Assembly (NCBI RefSeq): GCF_001570585.1
Contig: NZ_BBXF01000001.1
Span: 62,001-126,000 of the forward strand
From: Herbidospora daliensis
GTDB lineage: Bacteria > Actinomycetota > Actinomycetes > Streptosporangiales > Streptosporangiaceae
Direction of reading: 5' to 3'
DNA length: 64,000 nucleotides
The notes under the pieces were generated by a model, which was not told the DNA's origin, did no database searches, and worked only from the letters and a program-made list of their open reading frames with translations. The translations under genes were made by a program, and so were the position numbers. The stretch's first letter is position 1, and every line of letters begins with the position of its first letter. This document shows positions 45,650-55,373 of the stretch, piece after piece.

Positions 45650-46496
45650 CCGAGCGCGGCGGCACGGTGTTGCCGGTCAGCGCCGCGTCGTCGATCGAGA
45701 CGGGGCGGTAGGGCAGGCGGGCCAGCCGTTCGCGCATGAACCCGACCGGGTCGGCCAGGGTGTCGGCGCGGGCGCTGACGAACGCCCACTCGTGCTCGTC
45801 GGAGCCGTAGTAGACGACGGTCGGGAACGCCGTGGTGAAGCGGTCCCACGAGCGGCGCAGCGTGTCGTTGCGCCACATGGTCATGCAGCCGGCCTGGGTC
45901 GACACGACCCCGCCGGGGGCCAGCGCCTTGCGGCACATCGTCAGGAACTCGGCGCCGTAGAGGCGGTCGTGCTGGGCGTCGCCCTCGGGGCTCTCGTCGG
46001 GCAGGTCGACGACGATGACGTCGTAGCCGGCGGCCGACTCGAGGAAGGCGTAACCGTCTTCGTAGCGGACCCGGATCGGGCCGGTCCCGCGCTCGGCGGC
46101 GGCGAGCTCGGCGACGGTGTAGCCGTAGGGCAGGTGGTCGGCGCAGATCCGGACCGCCCGCCGGTCGATGTCGACGTGGTCGACGACCTGGGCGCCCGCC
46201 TCGGCGAGGATCTGGCAGGCCACCCCCTCGCTCGACCCGATGACCAGGCACCGGTCGAGCCGGTCGGCGAGCAGCGCCGGGGGGACGACCAGGGCCTCGT
46301 GGTAGACGAGCTGGCTGAACTCGGTCGACTGGCGCTCGCCGCCGCAGAACAGGCTCGCGCCCTGCTCTGTGACGGCGACCAGGACGTCTTGGAACGGGGT
46401 CGTCTCCTCGTGGAGCACGGCGTCGACCCGCCACAGGCGGCGCATGCCCCGGGTCGTCGGCTCGTCGATCCACTGGTGCCCGTCGTGTTCGATCAC
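45639..46496 (-). CDS. speE: Spermidine synthase-like aminopropyltransferase
   Basis: 285-residue SpeE-fold enzyme that would transfer an aminopropyl group from decarboxylated SAM to a diamine. Key parts are ERQSTEFSQLVYHEALVVPP, CLVIGSSEGVACQILAEAG (usually GGGDGG; here GSSEGV), VDIDRRAV and VIVVDLPDESPEG with the catalytic Asp. The altered nucleotide loop hints at divergent substrate use. The GTG start overlaps the speD stop (GTGA). Last gene of the polyamine operon. Confidence 0.83.
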   Translation of the reverse strand: MIEHDGHQWIDEPTTRGMRRLWRVDAVLHEETTPFQDVLVAVTEQGASLFCGGERQSTEFSQLVYHEALVVPPALLADRLDRCLVIGSSEGVACQILAEAGAQVVDHVDIDRRAVRICADHLPYGYTVAELAAAERGTGPIRVRYEDGYAFLESAAGYDVIVVDLPDESPEGDAQHDRLYGAEFLTMCRKALAPGGVVSTQAGCMTMWRNDTLRRSWDRFTTAFPTVVYYGSDEHEWAFVSARADTLADPVGFMRERLARLPYRPVSIDDAALTGNTVPPRSVRG

Positions 46497-46873
46497 AGGG
46501 TCGCCTCCACTCGCTGACCGCCTCTGCCGATGATCCTCGTCGTCACGCGGCCCGGTGTCAGCTCGGCGGCGAGCACGCTCACGGCCTTGCGGGGGTCGGC
46601 CCGGTCGCCGCAGGTGAAGACGTCGACGAACGCGGCGCGGTGCTGGGGGTAGGTGTGCAGGGAGGCGTGCGACTCGGCCAGCAGGGTCAGCACGGTGACC
46701 CCCTGGGGGACGAACCGGTGGGAGACGACCTCCATGACGGTCGCCCCCGCTTCCTTCATGGCCCTGGGCAGCAGGGTGCGCAGCAGGGACTCGTCGTCGA
46801 GGAGCGCCGGGTCGGCGTCCTCGAACTCGACGATGACGTGGATGCCGCTGAACCGGCCGATCTGCGCGGTCAT
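46493..46873 (-). CDS. speD: S-adenosylmethionine decarboxylase proenzyme, class 1B
   Basis: 126-residue pyruvoyl enzyme. The self-cleavage site E|S is in AESHASLHTYP, where Ser becomes the pyruvoyl group; the TCGDRADP block with its Cys follows. It makes decarboxylated SAM for the aminopropyltransferase. ATG 46873 shares one base with the decarboxylase stop (TGATG). Length matches bacterial speD. Confidence 0.93.
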   Translation of the reverse strand: MTAQIGRFSGIHVIVEFEDADPALLDDESLLRTLLPRAMKEAGATVMEVVSHRFVPQGVTVLTLLAESHASLHTYPQHRAAFVDVFTCGDRADPRKAVSVLAAELTPGRVTTRIIGRGGQRVEATL

Positions 46874-48060
46874 CAGCCCGGCACGCAGAAGGTCGGCAGC
46901 GCCGGCAGGCCGTTGACCGCCGCGCAGGAGTAGCTGGAGGTGTACGCCCCGGCGTCCATGATCTCGACGGGGTCGCCGGGGGCGAGCGAGAGCGGCATGC
47001 CGTAGTCGGTGTGCTTGTAGAGCACGTCGTCGCCGTCGCTGGTCGGCCCGGCCAGCACGACCGGACCGTCGGGGCCGAACCCGGCGGGGGCGTGGATGCG
47101 GTAGGCGATGGTGTCGTTCTCGGTCTCGACCAGGCCGTTGTAGCGGCCGACGTCGAGGAACACCCAGCGGCGCGGGTCGGCGGGCACGCCGCCGCGCACC
47201 GCCACGACCTCGGCGCGGATCATGCCCGACGGGCCGACGAGGGATCGGCCCGGCTCGATGACCAGTCGCGGACGGTCGCGGGGTTCGAAGTGGCGGGCGA
47301 GCGACAGGTCGACCGCGCGGGCGAACTCCTCGGGGGCGGCCGCCTGCTCGCGGTAGGAGATCGGGAACCCGCCGCCGATGTCGATGACCGGCAGCCGCAC
47401 GCCCTCGGGTTCGAGCATCTGGGCGATCTTCGCGGCGGCGGCGATGCCGGCGTCCCAGGCGGCCAGGTTGCGCTGCTGGGAGCCGACGTGGAACGTGACA
47501 CCCTGGGGCCGCAGGCCGCGGTCGGCGGCCTCGGCGAGCATCTCCGGGGCGGCCTCCTCGGGGCAGCCGAACTTGGCCCCGAACGGCATCGCGGCGGCCG
47601 GCGGCGTCACCTGGATGCGGCAGAAGACCTTCGAGCCGGGCGCCTCCACGATGATGTTGCGCAGGTCGCCCGGGTTGTCGAAGGCGAAGGTGCGCACTCC
47701 GCGCTCGTAGGCGGCGGCCACGTCGGAGCGCTTCTTCACCGGGTTGCTGAACGACAGCCGGGACGCGGGCACCCCGCGCGCCAGGCAGAGCTCGATCTCG
47801 GCGAGGCTGGCGACGTCGAAGCCGGCCCCTAACCGGGCGAGGGTGGTGATGACGCCGGGCGCGGCGTTGGCCTTGACCGCGTAGAGGATCTCGGCGCCGA
47901 TGAACGCGAGGCTCATCGTCCGGTAGGTCGACTCGAGGGTCGGCAGATCGATGAGCAGGCAGGGACTGGGCGTCTCGTGACGGTCGGCGAAGGCGCGCAG
48001 CCGCACTGCGGCCCCCTCCATCGCGCCCTCGACACGTCGCGTGAGAGTCAGGTCTGGCAC
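46873..48060 (-). CDS. Ornithine/lysine/diaminopimelate-type PLP decarboxylase (fold III)
   Basis: 395-residue alanine-racemase-fold decarboxylase. PLP lysine K63 is in YAVKANA, H191 in FHVGSQQ, the phosphate loop in IDIGGGFP (~227-233), then EPGRSLVG and DAGAY. The conserved Cys of GPTCD, which supplies the proton after decarboxylation in ODC, is Ser341 here (GPTSDGDD). With speD and speE in the operon it likely provides the diamine for polyamine synthesis. The GTG start follows GGGGGAG. Substrate (ornithine, lysine or carboxyspermidine-like) cannot be fixed from sequence. Confidence 0.85.
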   Translation of the reverse strand: MPDLTLTRRVEGAMEGAAVRLRAFADRHETPSPCLLIDLPTLESTYRTMSLAFIGAEILYAVKANAAPGVITTLARLGAGFDVASLAEIELCLARGVPASRLSFSNPVKKRSDVAAAYERGVRTFAFDNPGDLRNIIVEAPGSKVFCRIQVTPPAAAMPFGAKFGCPEEAAPEMLAEAADRGLRPQGVTFHVGSQQRNLAAWDAGIAAAAKIAQMLEPEGVRLPVIDIGGGFPISYREQAAAPEEFARAVDLSLARHFEPRDRPRLVIEPGRSLVGPSGMIRAEVVAVRGGVPADPRRWVFLDVGRYNGLVETENDTIAYRIHAPAGFGPDGPVVLAGPTSDGDDVLYKHTDYGMPLSLAPGDPVEIMDAGAYTSSYSCAAVNGLPALPTFCVPG

Positions 48061-48272
48061 GGCTCCCCCTTACTTTCCGTGGTATATCGCCCACCGAAAG
48101 TAGTCACAGAGGAACCCTAATGACCATAACCTGAAGGTGACACGGACCTTACTTAGCGAATTGATAGAGCCCAGCGGTTTTAACTGTGTGACGGGAAGGG
48201 CAGAAGAGAAGATTCCCGTCCACCCAAATGCCGAAATTTCACCAATCGTGGCACGTTGTTCTCGGGGCGTAA
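48061..48272 (-). promoter_or_regulatory. A/T-richer leader and promoter region of the polyamine operon
   Basis: This gap of 212 bases is visibly lower in GC than its surroundings. It holds the ribosome-binding site GGGGGAG next to 48060 and presumably the operon promoter, although I cannot place a confident -35/-10. A long, A/T-rich leader upstream of a polyamine operon is a reasonable place for regulation. No known riboswitch was recognised. Confidence 0.4.
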
Positions 48273-49982
48273 CTACAGGTCCAAAACGACGTCCTCCCGG
48301 ACCGGCACCGAGCAGCAGATGAGCGCGTCGCCGGCGGCGGGCGGCTCCAGCGGCTCGGTCCGGTAGCGGACGTCGCCGGCCAGCAGCCCGGTCACGCACG
48401 TGTGGCACACCCCCGTCCGGCACGACCACCGCACCGGCACGTCGCACGCCTCGGCGAGTTCGAGGAGACTGCCGTACTCCTCGCCCCACCGGACGGTCAG
48501 CCCGCTGCGCGCGAAGGTGACCTCCGGGCCGGTCCCCTGGGAAGCCGGCGGATGCGGCCGGACGTGCCGCGCGTCCACCACACCGGGGTTGACAGCGGCC
48601 AGCGTGCCGAACAGTTCGGTGTGCACCCGCCCGGCCGGGAGCCCCGCGCCGGCCAGCGCGTCGGACATGGCGCTCATGAAGCCGGCGGGCCCGCATATAT
48701 AGGCGTCGGTATCGGGCGGGAGACCGAGTCGGGCCAGGCCGGCGGCGGTCGGGCGGCCGATCTCGGCGTGCGGCGGCAGCGGCTGCCCCGCTTCGTGGGC
48801 GGTCAGGAACACCTTCTCCCGGGCTCCGGGGATGCGGTCGAGCAGCGCGCGGACCTCGTCGGCGAAGACCTGCGTCCTGACAGTACGTGTAACGTGCAGC
48901 CACCAGACGCCCCGCTGCGCGCCCGTCTCGGCCAGCGCGTGGAGCATCGCCAGCACCGGCGTGATGCCGATCCCGGCCGAGATCAACGCGACCGGCGAGG
49001 AGGCGTCGGCCATCGTGAAGTCGCCCCGGGGCGCGGCCGCCTCCAGGGTGTCCCCCTCGGCGACCCGGGCGTGCAGCCATCCGCTGACCTCGCCGCCCGG
49101 TTCGTGCTTGACGGTGATGCGGTAGCCCGACGACCCCAGTGACAACGAGTAGCTGCGCACCGACCCGTCGGGCACCCGTACCGTCAGGTACTGGCCGGGC
49201 AGCGCCACGGGCAGGGCCGAGCCGTCGGCGGGCGCGAGATAGAAGGAGACGGTGTCCTCACTCTCGCGCCGCACCTGCGTCACGGCGAGCGGCCGGAACC
49301 CCGGCCACGCGGGCCGCGCGGGGGGCTCGGCGGCGAGCAGATCGCGGAACGACCCCTGCCAGCCGGGGCTCAGCGCCGGGTTGCCCAGCGCGGCGCGCAG
49401 CCGGGCGGGGTCGCGCGGGCCGGGCAGATAGAGCAGCGCGTCGGCCTCGGTGACCGAGACCTCCCCCGCGCCGATCGACAGCCGCTCGATGTCGTCTCCG
49501 GCCGCCACGACGCCCTCGGTGATCACCCGCAGGTAGAACCCGGGCCGCCGGTGCCCGACGAGGAGTGAGGCCATCTCCGGGACGCCCAGCCGCAGGCCCA
49601 CCCGGAAACAGGTGACGCGGGGCTGGGTGACCTCGAAGACGGCGGTGCCGATCCGGTACCGGTCGCCGATGCAGACCTCGTCGTCGGGCAGCCCGTCGAC
49701 GGTGAAGTTCTCGCCGAACTGCCCGTGGACGAAGTCGTCGCGGCCGAGGTGGCGGCTCCAGTGGGCGTAGGAGTCGATCTGGTAGACGAGCACGGCGCGC
49801 ATCTCGCCGCCGTGCCCGGCCAGGTCGCCCTGCCCGTCGCCGTCGATGTTGAGCCGCCGCACCTGCCGCGGCCCCTCCACACTGCTCTTCCAGATGCCCG
49901 TGTGGACGGTGCGGCCCTCCCAGGGCACGTCCTTGGGCAGGCCCACGTTGACCGACAGCAGCTTTCCGACGATCTCCCCCAT
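48273..49982 (-). CDS. MOSC domain - ferredoxin reductase - 2Fe-2S ferredoxin fusion
   Basis: 569-residue fusion. Residues ~1-220 are a YiiM-like MOSC plus 3-alpha domain (GHGGEMRAVLVYQIDSYAHW, FGENFTVDG, QPRVTCFRVGLRLG, where Cys is the molybdopterin-linked candidate). Residues ~230-460 are an FAD/NAD reductase (RSYSLSLG, LISAGIGITPVLAML, YICGPAGFM). The C-terminus is a plant-type 2Fe-2S domain with CRTGVCHTC and a late CC. YiiM proteins reduce N-hydroxylated compounds, so this may be a self-sufficient version. TAGATG seven bases upstream of ATG suggests a leaderless start. Confidence 0.85.
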   Translation of the reverse strand: MGEIVGKLLSVNVGLPKDVPWEGRTVHTGIWKSSVEGPRQVRRLNIDGDGQGDLAGHGGEMRAVLVYQIDSYAHWSRHLGRDDFVHGQFGENFTVDGLPDDEVCIGDRYRIGTAVFEVTQPRVTCFRVGLRLGVPEMASLLVGHRRPGFYLRVITEGVVAAGDDIERLSIGAGEVSVTEADALLYLPGPRDPARLRAALGNPALSPGWQGSFRDLLAAEPPARPAWPGFRPLAVTQVRRESEDTVSFYLAPADGSALPVALPGQYLTVRVPDGSVRSYSLSLGSSGYRITVKHEPGGEVSGWLHARVAEGDTLEAAAPRGDFTMADASSPVALISAGIGITPVLAMLHALAETGAQRGVWWLHVTRTVRTQVFADEVRALLDRIPGAREKVFLTAHEAGQPLPPHAEIGRPTAAGLARLGLPPDTDAYICGPAGFMSAMSDALAGAGLPAGRVHTELFGTLAAVNPGVVDARHVRPHPPASQGTGPEVTFARSGLTVRWGEEYGSLLELAEACDVPVRWSCRTGVCHTCVTGLLAGDVRYRTEPLEPPAAGDALICCSVPVREDVVLDL

Positions 49983-50001
49983 ACGGGGACATCTACCCAG
50001 C

Positions 50002-50925
50002 TCAGCGCACGCGGCCCCGCGGCTTCAGCCGGAGCGAGGGCAGCTCGGGGGCGCGGAGGGGGTCGCCGTCGTAGCCGGGCACCGGGCCGAGCGCGCCCTC
50101 GCCCCAGGAGCGGCGGAACTCGACGATCTCGTCGTGGGAGCGGCCGACGAAGTTCCACCACATGACGATCCGCTCCTCGAAGGGCTCGCCGCCGAGCAGC
50201 AGCAGCCGGGCGTCGCCGCCCAGCTCCACCGACGAACGCCCCGCGCCCAGGTAGAGCAGCGGTCCGGGCTCCAGCGTGGTCCCGGCGACCTCGGCGGTGC
50301 CCGACAACACCAGAGCGGCGTACTCCCAGGCGGGCTTCAGCGGCAGCCGCGCGGGCGCGGACACCCGGATCTCGGCCCCGGCGATGGGCGTGTGGGCGGT
50401 GGCGGGCGAGGTCAGCCCGGCCACCTCGCCCAGCAGCACGGTCACCGAGCAGCCGGGCTCGGTCAGCTCGGGCAGGTCGGGGTGGTGCTCGAAGGCGGGG
50501 GCGGTGTGCCGGGCGCTCTCGGGCAGCGCGACCCACAGTTGCGCGCCGTGCAGCCGACCGAAGGCCGACTCCTCCGAGTGGGCGATGCCGCGCCCGGCGG
50601 TCATCAGGTTGAGCTGCCCCGGCTTGATCACCTGCTCGCTGCCGAGCGTGTCGCGGTGCAGCACCTCGCCCTCGACGAGCCAACTGACCGTCTGCAGCCC
50701 CGTGTGGGGGTGCGGCGGCACCGTCATCGCGGCCGGTTCGGGCCCGTAGGCGTCGGCGAAGCACCACGCCCCGACCATCCGGCGGCCGGCGGTGGGCAGC
50801 GTGCGGGTCACCGTCATCCCGCGCGTGCCGCCCAGCACGACGTCGCGGCCGGGCAGCAGTTCGGGTTCCCCCGCGCCCTCGCCGCCGCAGACGGCCTCCC
50901 GGGGGTCGCTCTCGAGGTTGCTCAT
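50002..50925 (-). CDS. Pirin family protein
   Basis: 307-residue bicupin. The N-terminal cupin has the metal ligands in PHPHTGLQTVSWLVEGEV and AGRGIAHSEE, and the family's C-terminal pirin domain ends EFRRSWGEGALGP. Bacterial pirins can act as quercetinases or redox regulators; which applies here is unknown. TAGATT lies seven bases before ATG 50925, with no ribosome-binding site. It follows the membrane-protein gene after a strong hairpin. Confidence 0.9.
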   Translation of the reverse strand: MSNLESDPREAVCGGEGAGEPELLPGRDVVLGGTRGMTVTRTLPTAGRRMVGAWCFADAYGPEPAAMTVPPHPHTGLQTVSWLVEGEVLHRDTLGSEQVIKPGQLNLMTAGRGIAHSEESAFGRLHGAQLWVALPESARHTAPAFEHHPDLPELTEPGCSVTVLLGEVAGLTSPATAHTPIAGAEIRVSAPARLPLKPAWEYAALVLSGTAEVAGTTLEPGPLLYLGAGRSSVELGGDARLLLLGGEPFEERIVMWWNFVGRSHDEIVEFRRSWGEGALGPVPGYDGDPLRAPELPSLRLKPRGRVR

Positions 50926-50932
50926 AACCCGG

Positions 50933-50938
50933 AATCTA
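50933..50938 (-). promoter_or_regulatory. -10 element of leaderless pirin gene
   Basis: Minus-strand TAGATT, seven bases (CCGGGTT), then ATG 50925; no ribosome-binding site. Confidence 0.5.
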
Positions 50939-50942
50939 TGCC

Positions 50943-50973
50943 GAAGGCCCCGTTCGCGACGAACGGGGCCTTC
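50943..50973 (-). terminator. Perfect 14-bp hairpin terminator of the DUF2637-like gene
   Basis: GAAGGCCCCGTTCG and CGAACGGGGCCTTC pair fully across a 3-base loop, ten bases beyond the stop of the gene read leftward. It lacks a T-tract and abuts the pirin -10 element. Confidence 0.8.
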
Positions 50974-50983
50974 GAGAGGACGA

Positions 50984-52222
50984 TCAGCCGGCGTGAGCGC
51001 CGTTCACCGACAACACGCGCTCGGCCGGGATGGCCGGGAACTGGCCGGTGTCGACGATGCCGTGCTCCAGGTAGGCCGCCTCGATCAGCGCGTGGGCCTT
51101 GGCCTCGAGCTTCCAGAGGGAGCGGAACTCCTTGGCCATGTCGAGCGGGACGCCGGTCTCGCGGGCGATGTCGGCCGCGCGCGGCACGAAGCGCTCCTCG
51201 ATGGCCTGGTCCCAGTAGGCGCGGGCGGCCTTGATCCACGACGAGCGCTGCATGATGTCGACCGGCGAGGCGGCGGGCTGGCGGCGCAGCTCGTCTTCCT
51301 CGTCGGCGGGGGCCATCAGGGCGCGCATCGCGATGCCGGGCTGCTCGGGCTCGGGCTCCCACGGCACCGGCGGGTGGAGGTCGAGCAGGGCGCTGGTGTT
51401 GAACAGCGCGCCGATCTGCGACAGCAGCGCCTCCTGGCGCTCGGCGTCGTTGGCCAGGCCGGTGTGCTCGACGGCCTGGTCCATGGCGCGGTCGAGGCGG
51501 GCCAGCGCGGCGCGCATGCGGCGGTCGGAGGCGCCGGTCTCGCGCAGGTGGCGGGCGCGCTTGGCGGCCAGGGCGACGCGGGTGAGGCGGCGGTGGGCGT
51601 CGACGTCGCTGGCGGTGCGGTCGCTCGACTCGGCCAGGCCGAGGCGGACCATCGCGCGCTCGGGCGTGAGCCGCCAGTGGATGCGGTGGCGGCCGGTGAG
51701 CTTGACCCGCTCGATGGCCATGCCGCGCTCCCAGAGCCAGGCGGCGACCAGCGGGGCGGCGAGGCGGAAGATCGCCTCGGCGACGCTGGCGGCGTCCATG
51801 GCCGACAACACGGCCGACAGGCCGGTGAGCACCCACACGGCCAGGCCGTCGATGCCGGCGGAGTAGTTCTCGCGCATGTTCCGGCGGGCGCGCACGGCCG
51901 AGGTGATGACCGCGACCTCGATGAACGCGAAGAGCAGCAGCCGCAGCGGGCCGTCGAAGCCGAGGACGTCACCGGCGAACTGCCACATGCCCTGGGCGGA
52001 CACACCGGTCGCGATGCTGGCCGCGACGATGGTCAGGATGTCTTCGGTGGGCCGCGGGGCGATGTACTTGGTGAAGACGCGGCCGGCTCCGCGCCAGACG
52101 GCGCGCAGGACATAGAGCAGGATGACGAGCGCCACCAGGGCGAAGACGGCGATGATCGCCGCGCCGACCGGGTTCGCGGAGACCCAGGCGGAAATCTCTT
52201 CGAATTCAGGCATACGAACCAT
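50984..52222 (-). CDS. DUF2637-like membrane protein with long cytosolic domain
   Basis: 412-residue protein. Four to five hydrophobic helices lie within the first ~165 residues (VGAAIIAVFALVALVILLYV, ILTIVAASIATGVSAQGMWQ, LRLLLFAFIEVAVITSAV and VWVLTGLSAVLSAMD), the pattern of actinobacterial DUF2637/SpdB-like transfer-type proteins. A ~240-residue helical cytosolic part follows. Related proteins occur on conjugative elements and chromosomes. Starts at 52222 or 52213 are both possible (weak GAG upstream of 52222). No adjacent mobile genes support a plasmid origin. Confidence 0.6.
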   Translation of the reverse strand: MVRMPEFEEISAWVSANPVGAAIIAVFALVALVILLYVLRAVWRGAGRVFTKYIAPRPTEDILTIVAASIATGVSAQGMWQFAGDVLGFDGPLRLLLFAFIEVAVITSAVRARRNMRENYSAGIDGLAVWVLTGLSAVLSAMDAASVAEAIFRLAAPLVAAWLWERGMAIERVKLTGRHRIHWRLTPERAMVRLGLAESSDRTASDVDAHRRLTRVALAAKRARHLRETGASDRRMRAALARLDRAMDQAVEHTGLANDAERQEALLSQIGALFNTSALLDLHPPVPWEPEPEQPGIAMRALMAPADEEDELRRQPAASPVDIMQRSSWIKAARAYWDQAIEERFVPRAADIARETGVPLDMAKEFRSLWKLEAKAHALIEAAYLEHGIVDTGQFPAIPAERVLSVNGAHAG

Positions 52223-52400
52223 CAATCTCGACGTCCGACGGTATAACGACGCGATCATTCCAGAATGTCGCGTGCCACGCGCACGAAACCCCTGTGACAG
52301 CGGGGAAATCGGTGATTCCAGCCTCCTGTGGCGGGGAGGCTTATCGGGTACCGAACCGGCCCGAATCGTTGTTAGATGGCCCTCGGCGGAGGAGGACACC

Positions 52401-52961
52401 ATGGACGTCGCCGACCTCGTCAAAGGGGCCGCCGGTGGAGACGAGGCCTCTTGGAACGCTCTCGTGGCCCGGTTCACCGGGCTGCTGTGGGCGGTGACCG
52501 CCGGGTTCGGGCTCGGCGACGACGACCGGCGCGACGTCGTCCAGGAGGCGTGGTTGCGCCTGGCCGAGCGGCTCGACCGCATCGAGCAGCCCGACAAGGT
52601 CGGCGGCTGGCTGGCCACGACCGCGCGGCGCGAGGCGCTGCGGCTGGCGAAGGCGGCCGGCCGGGTGACCCCGGCGGGCGAGGGCTTCCTCGCCGACGTG
52701 CGCTCCCCCGACCGCACCCCCGAGCAGGTGCTCCTCGACGCCGAGCAGGCGGCCATCGACGCCGCGCGGGCGACCCGGCTGCTGGCGGCGTTCGAGCAGC
52801 TCGGGCAGCGCTGCCGCGACCTGCTGCGGATCCTGTCGGCGACGCCGCCGCCCAGCTACCTGGAGATCGCGGCCACCCTCGACATGCCGGTCGGCAGCAT
52901 CGGGCCGACCCGCGCCCGCTGCCTGAAGTCGCTGCGCGCGAAAGTCGGCGGCCCCGACTAG
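52401..52961 (+). CDS. RNA polymerase sigma factor, sigma-70 family (ECF-like)
   Basis: 186-residue sigma factor with region 2 (LWAVTAGFGLGDDDRRDVVQEAWLRLAERL) and region 4 (LRILSATPPPSYLEIAATLDMPVGSIGPTRARCLKSL). The linker between them has no extra domain. GGAGGAGG precedes the ATG. It lies 13 bases before a LAL-type regulator on the same strand, so the two are probably co-expressed. No anti-sigma gene is adjacent. Confidence 0.9.
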   Translation: MDVADLVKGAAGGDEASWNALVARFTGLLWAVTAGFGLGDDDRRDVVQEAWLRLAERLDRIEQPDKVGGWLATTARREALRLAKAAGRVTPAGEGFLADVRSPDRTPEQVLLDAEQAAIDAARATRLLAAFEQLGQRCRDLLRILSATPPPSYLEIAATLDMPVGSIGPTRARCLKSLRAKVGGPD

Positions 52962-52974
52962 GTATCAGGACCGG

Positions 52975-55373
52975 GTGGTCCCCCTCCTACCTTCCGTGAC
53001 AATCGTGTCTGAGCTGAGGGCCGCCTTCGTCGGACGTGACCGCGAACGGGCCGTCCTGGAGGCGTGCGCCGCCCGCGCCCGATCGGGCCGCCCAGCGGTG
53101 GTGCTGGTCGACGGCCCGCCGGGCGTGGGCAAGACCGCGCTGGTCCGGAGCGCGCTGGAGGGCTTCCGGGTGCTCGCCGCGAGCGGCGATCCCCTCGAAA
53201 GCTCCTTCGGTTACGGCTTCGCCCAGCAGTGGCTCCACGACGCCTGCGGCGACCCGGCAGAGGTCGGAGCACGTCTGCTGGGCGTGCTCACGACGGCGGC
53301 GGAGCCGGTGGCCCTGGTGGCCGACGACGCCCAGTGGGCCGACCTCCCCTCGGTGCGGGCGCTGGCGTTCGCGCTGCGCCGCCTGCGCACCGGGAGCGTG
53401 CTGGTCGTCGTGGTCACCCGCGACGAGCCGCCGGGCGAGCTGCGCCGGCCGCTCCAGGACGCGACCCGGATCTCGCTGACCGGCCTGAGCGTGGCCGAGC
53501 TGGGGGAACTCGCGGCGCTGGTGTGCCCCGCCCCTCTCGGGTCCGCGGCGCTGGCCCGGTTGCGGGCGCACACGGGCGGTTCCCCGCTGCACGCCGAGAC
53601 GCTGCTCCGGCAGACGCCGCCCGAGGTGCTGGCCGACCCCATGGGGCGGCTGCCCGCGCCCCGGGGGTACGCGATGGACGTACAGGATCGGCTGGCACGG
53701 CTCGACGAGAAGACCCGCGCGCTGGTGCGGGCGGCGAGCGTGCTCGGCGAGGAGGGCCCGCTCTGGCAGGCCGAGCGGCTCGCGGGCACCCCCGACGCGA
53801 TCCTGCTGCTCGACGAGGCGGTCAGCGCCGGGCTGCTGGTGCACCGGCTCGGCGGGGAGCTGCTGGTGGGCTTCCCCGACCCGCTGACCAGGGCGGCGGT
53901 CTACGAGGGGCTGCGGCCGTGCGAGCGGGCCCGGCTGCACCTGGACGCCGCCGCGATCTGCCCCGACCCGGTCGACCGGCTGCGCCACCGGATCAGCGCG
54001 GTCTCCCGGGCCGACGACGCGTTCGCGCGGGAGGTGGCCGCCTTCGCACGGGAGCAGGGGGCGGCCGGGAACTGGGACGCGGCCGCCGACCACCTGGAGC
54101 GCGCGGCCCGGCTGACGGCCCCGGCCCGCGACCGGGGGGTGCTGCGGGCCGAGGCGGTGCACGCGCTGGTGCTCGACGGCCAGGTGGCGCGGGCCGCCGA
54201 GGCGGCGCGGGAGCCCAACGCCCATCCCGGCGCGCGGGCGTTCGCGGCGGGCGTCGTCGAGGAGGCGTCCGGCGACGGCGCGCGGGCCCGGCTGCTGCTC
54301 GAACTCGCCTGGCGTGACCGGGAACCCGCCTTCGCGGGCGCGGCGGCGACGGCGCTGGCCCGCCTCTGCCTGGCCGACGGCCTGCTCGCCGAGGGAGGCC
54401 GGTGGGCGTCCCGGGCGGCGGGACCGGGGGCGGGTTTCGTCCGGCTGGTGGCCCAGTTCGCCGCCGGGCACCCGGAGGAGGCGCTGGACCTGCGGCTGCC
54501 CGATCCGGCGGTGGCCTCCCCCGAGGAGCTCGACCTGCTGACCGGCCGCGCGGCGGTGCGGCTCTGGACGGGCGACGCGGCCGGGGCCCTGGCCGACCTG
54601 CGGGGCGTGCCCGGGGAGGTGGCCGGGGCGCTGCGGTGTCTCGCCGAGGTGCGCACGGGGGCCTGGGACGACGCCCTCTCCCGTCCGTCGGGCACCTGGA
54701 CGGCGCCCTTCACGGTCGCGGCGCAGGCGACGGTCCACGCGGCCCGGGGTGATCTGCGCACCGCGCGGGCGCTGCTGTCGGGATGGGGCCCGATGAGCGG
54801 CCTGGCGCGGACGTTCCTCGCGGCGGCGGCGGCCTTCGCCGACCAGGTCGAGGGCGGCGTGGAGTGTCCCGGCGCGGCGCCCTGCCCGATTCCGCCGGGA
54901 CTGCTGCCGGTGGAGGGCGTCTGGATCGGCGGGCCCCGGGCCGGGGCCGGGCTGGCGGCCGCGCGCGGGGAGGGCGCGGCGGCGACGGCGCTGTTCGAGG
55001 AGGCGGTGCGGGCGGCCGATCCGTTCGAGCGGGCGCGGGCCGAGTTCGCCTACGGCTCGTTCCTGCGCAGGTCGGGGCGGCGCACGGAGGCGGCGCGGCG
55101 GTTGCGGGCCGCCTGCGACGGGTTCCGGGCCCTCGGCGCTACGCCGTTCCTGGAACGGTCCAATCGGCAGCTGGCCGCGTGCGGGCGGTCGAACGACGCG
55201 CTGACGGCCCAGGAGAGCACGGTCGCCGGGCTGGTGGTGGCGGGGCTGACCAACAAGGAGATCGCCCGGCGGCTGACGCTCAGCGTGAAGACGGTCGAGT
55301 ATCACCTGTCGAACGTGTTCGCGAAGCTGGGGGTGTCCTCCCGGACCGCTCTGGTGGCGCTGCTGGTGCGGGG

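Noticed and set aside
40866-46517. An 1,883-codon open frame on the plus strand across several minus-strand genes
   Set aside because: The frame is an artefact of high third-position GC; its translation is Arg/Gly/Val/Asp-rich with no domain, and the opposite strand has well-matched families.
50984-52222. DUF2637-like gene as sign of an integrated plasmid
   Set aside because: No integrase, replication or transfer genes flank it, and att-like repeats were not found; such proteins also occur as ordinary chromosomal genes.
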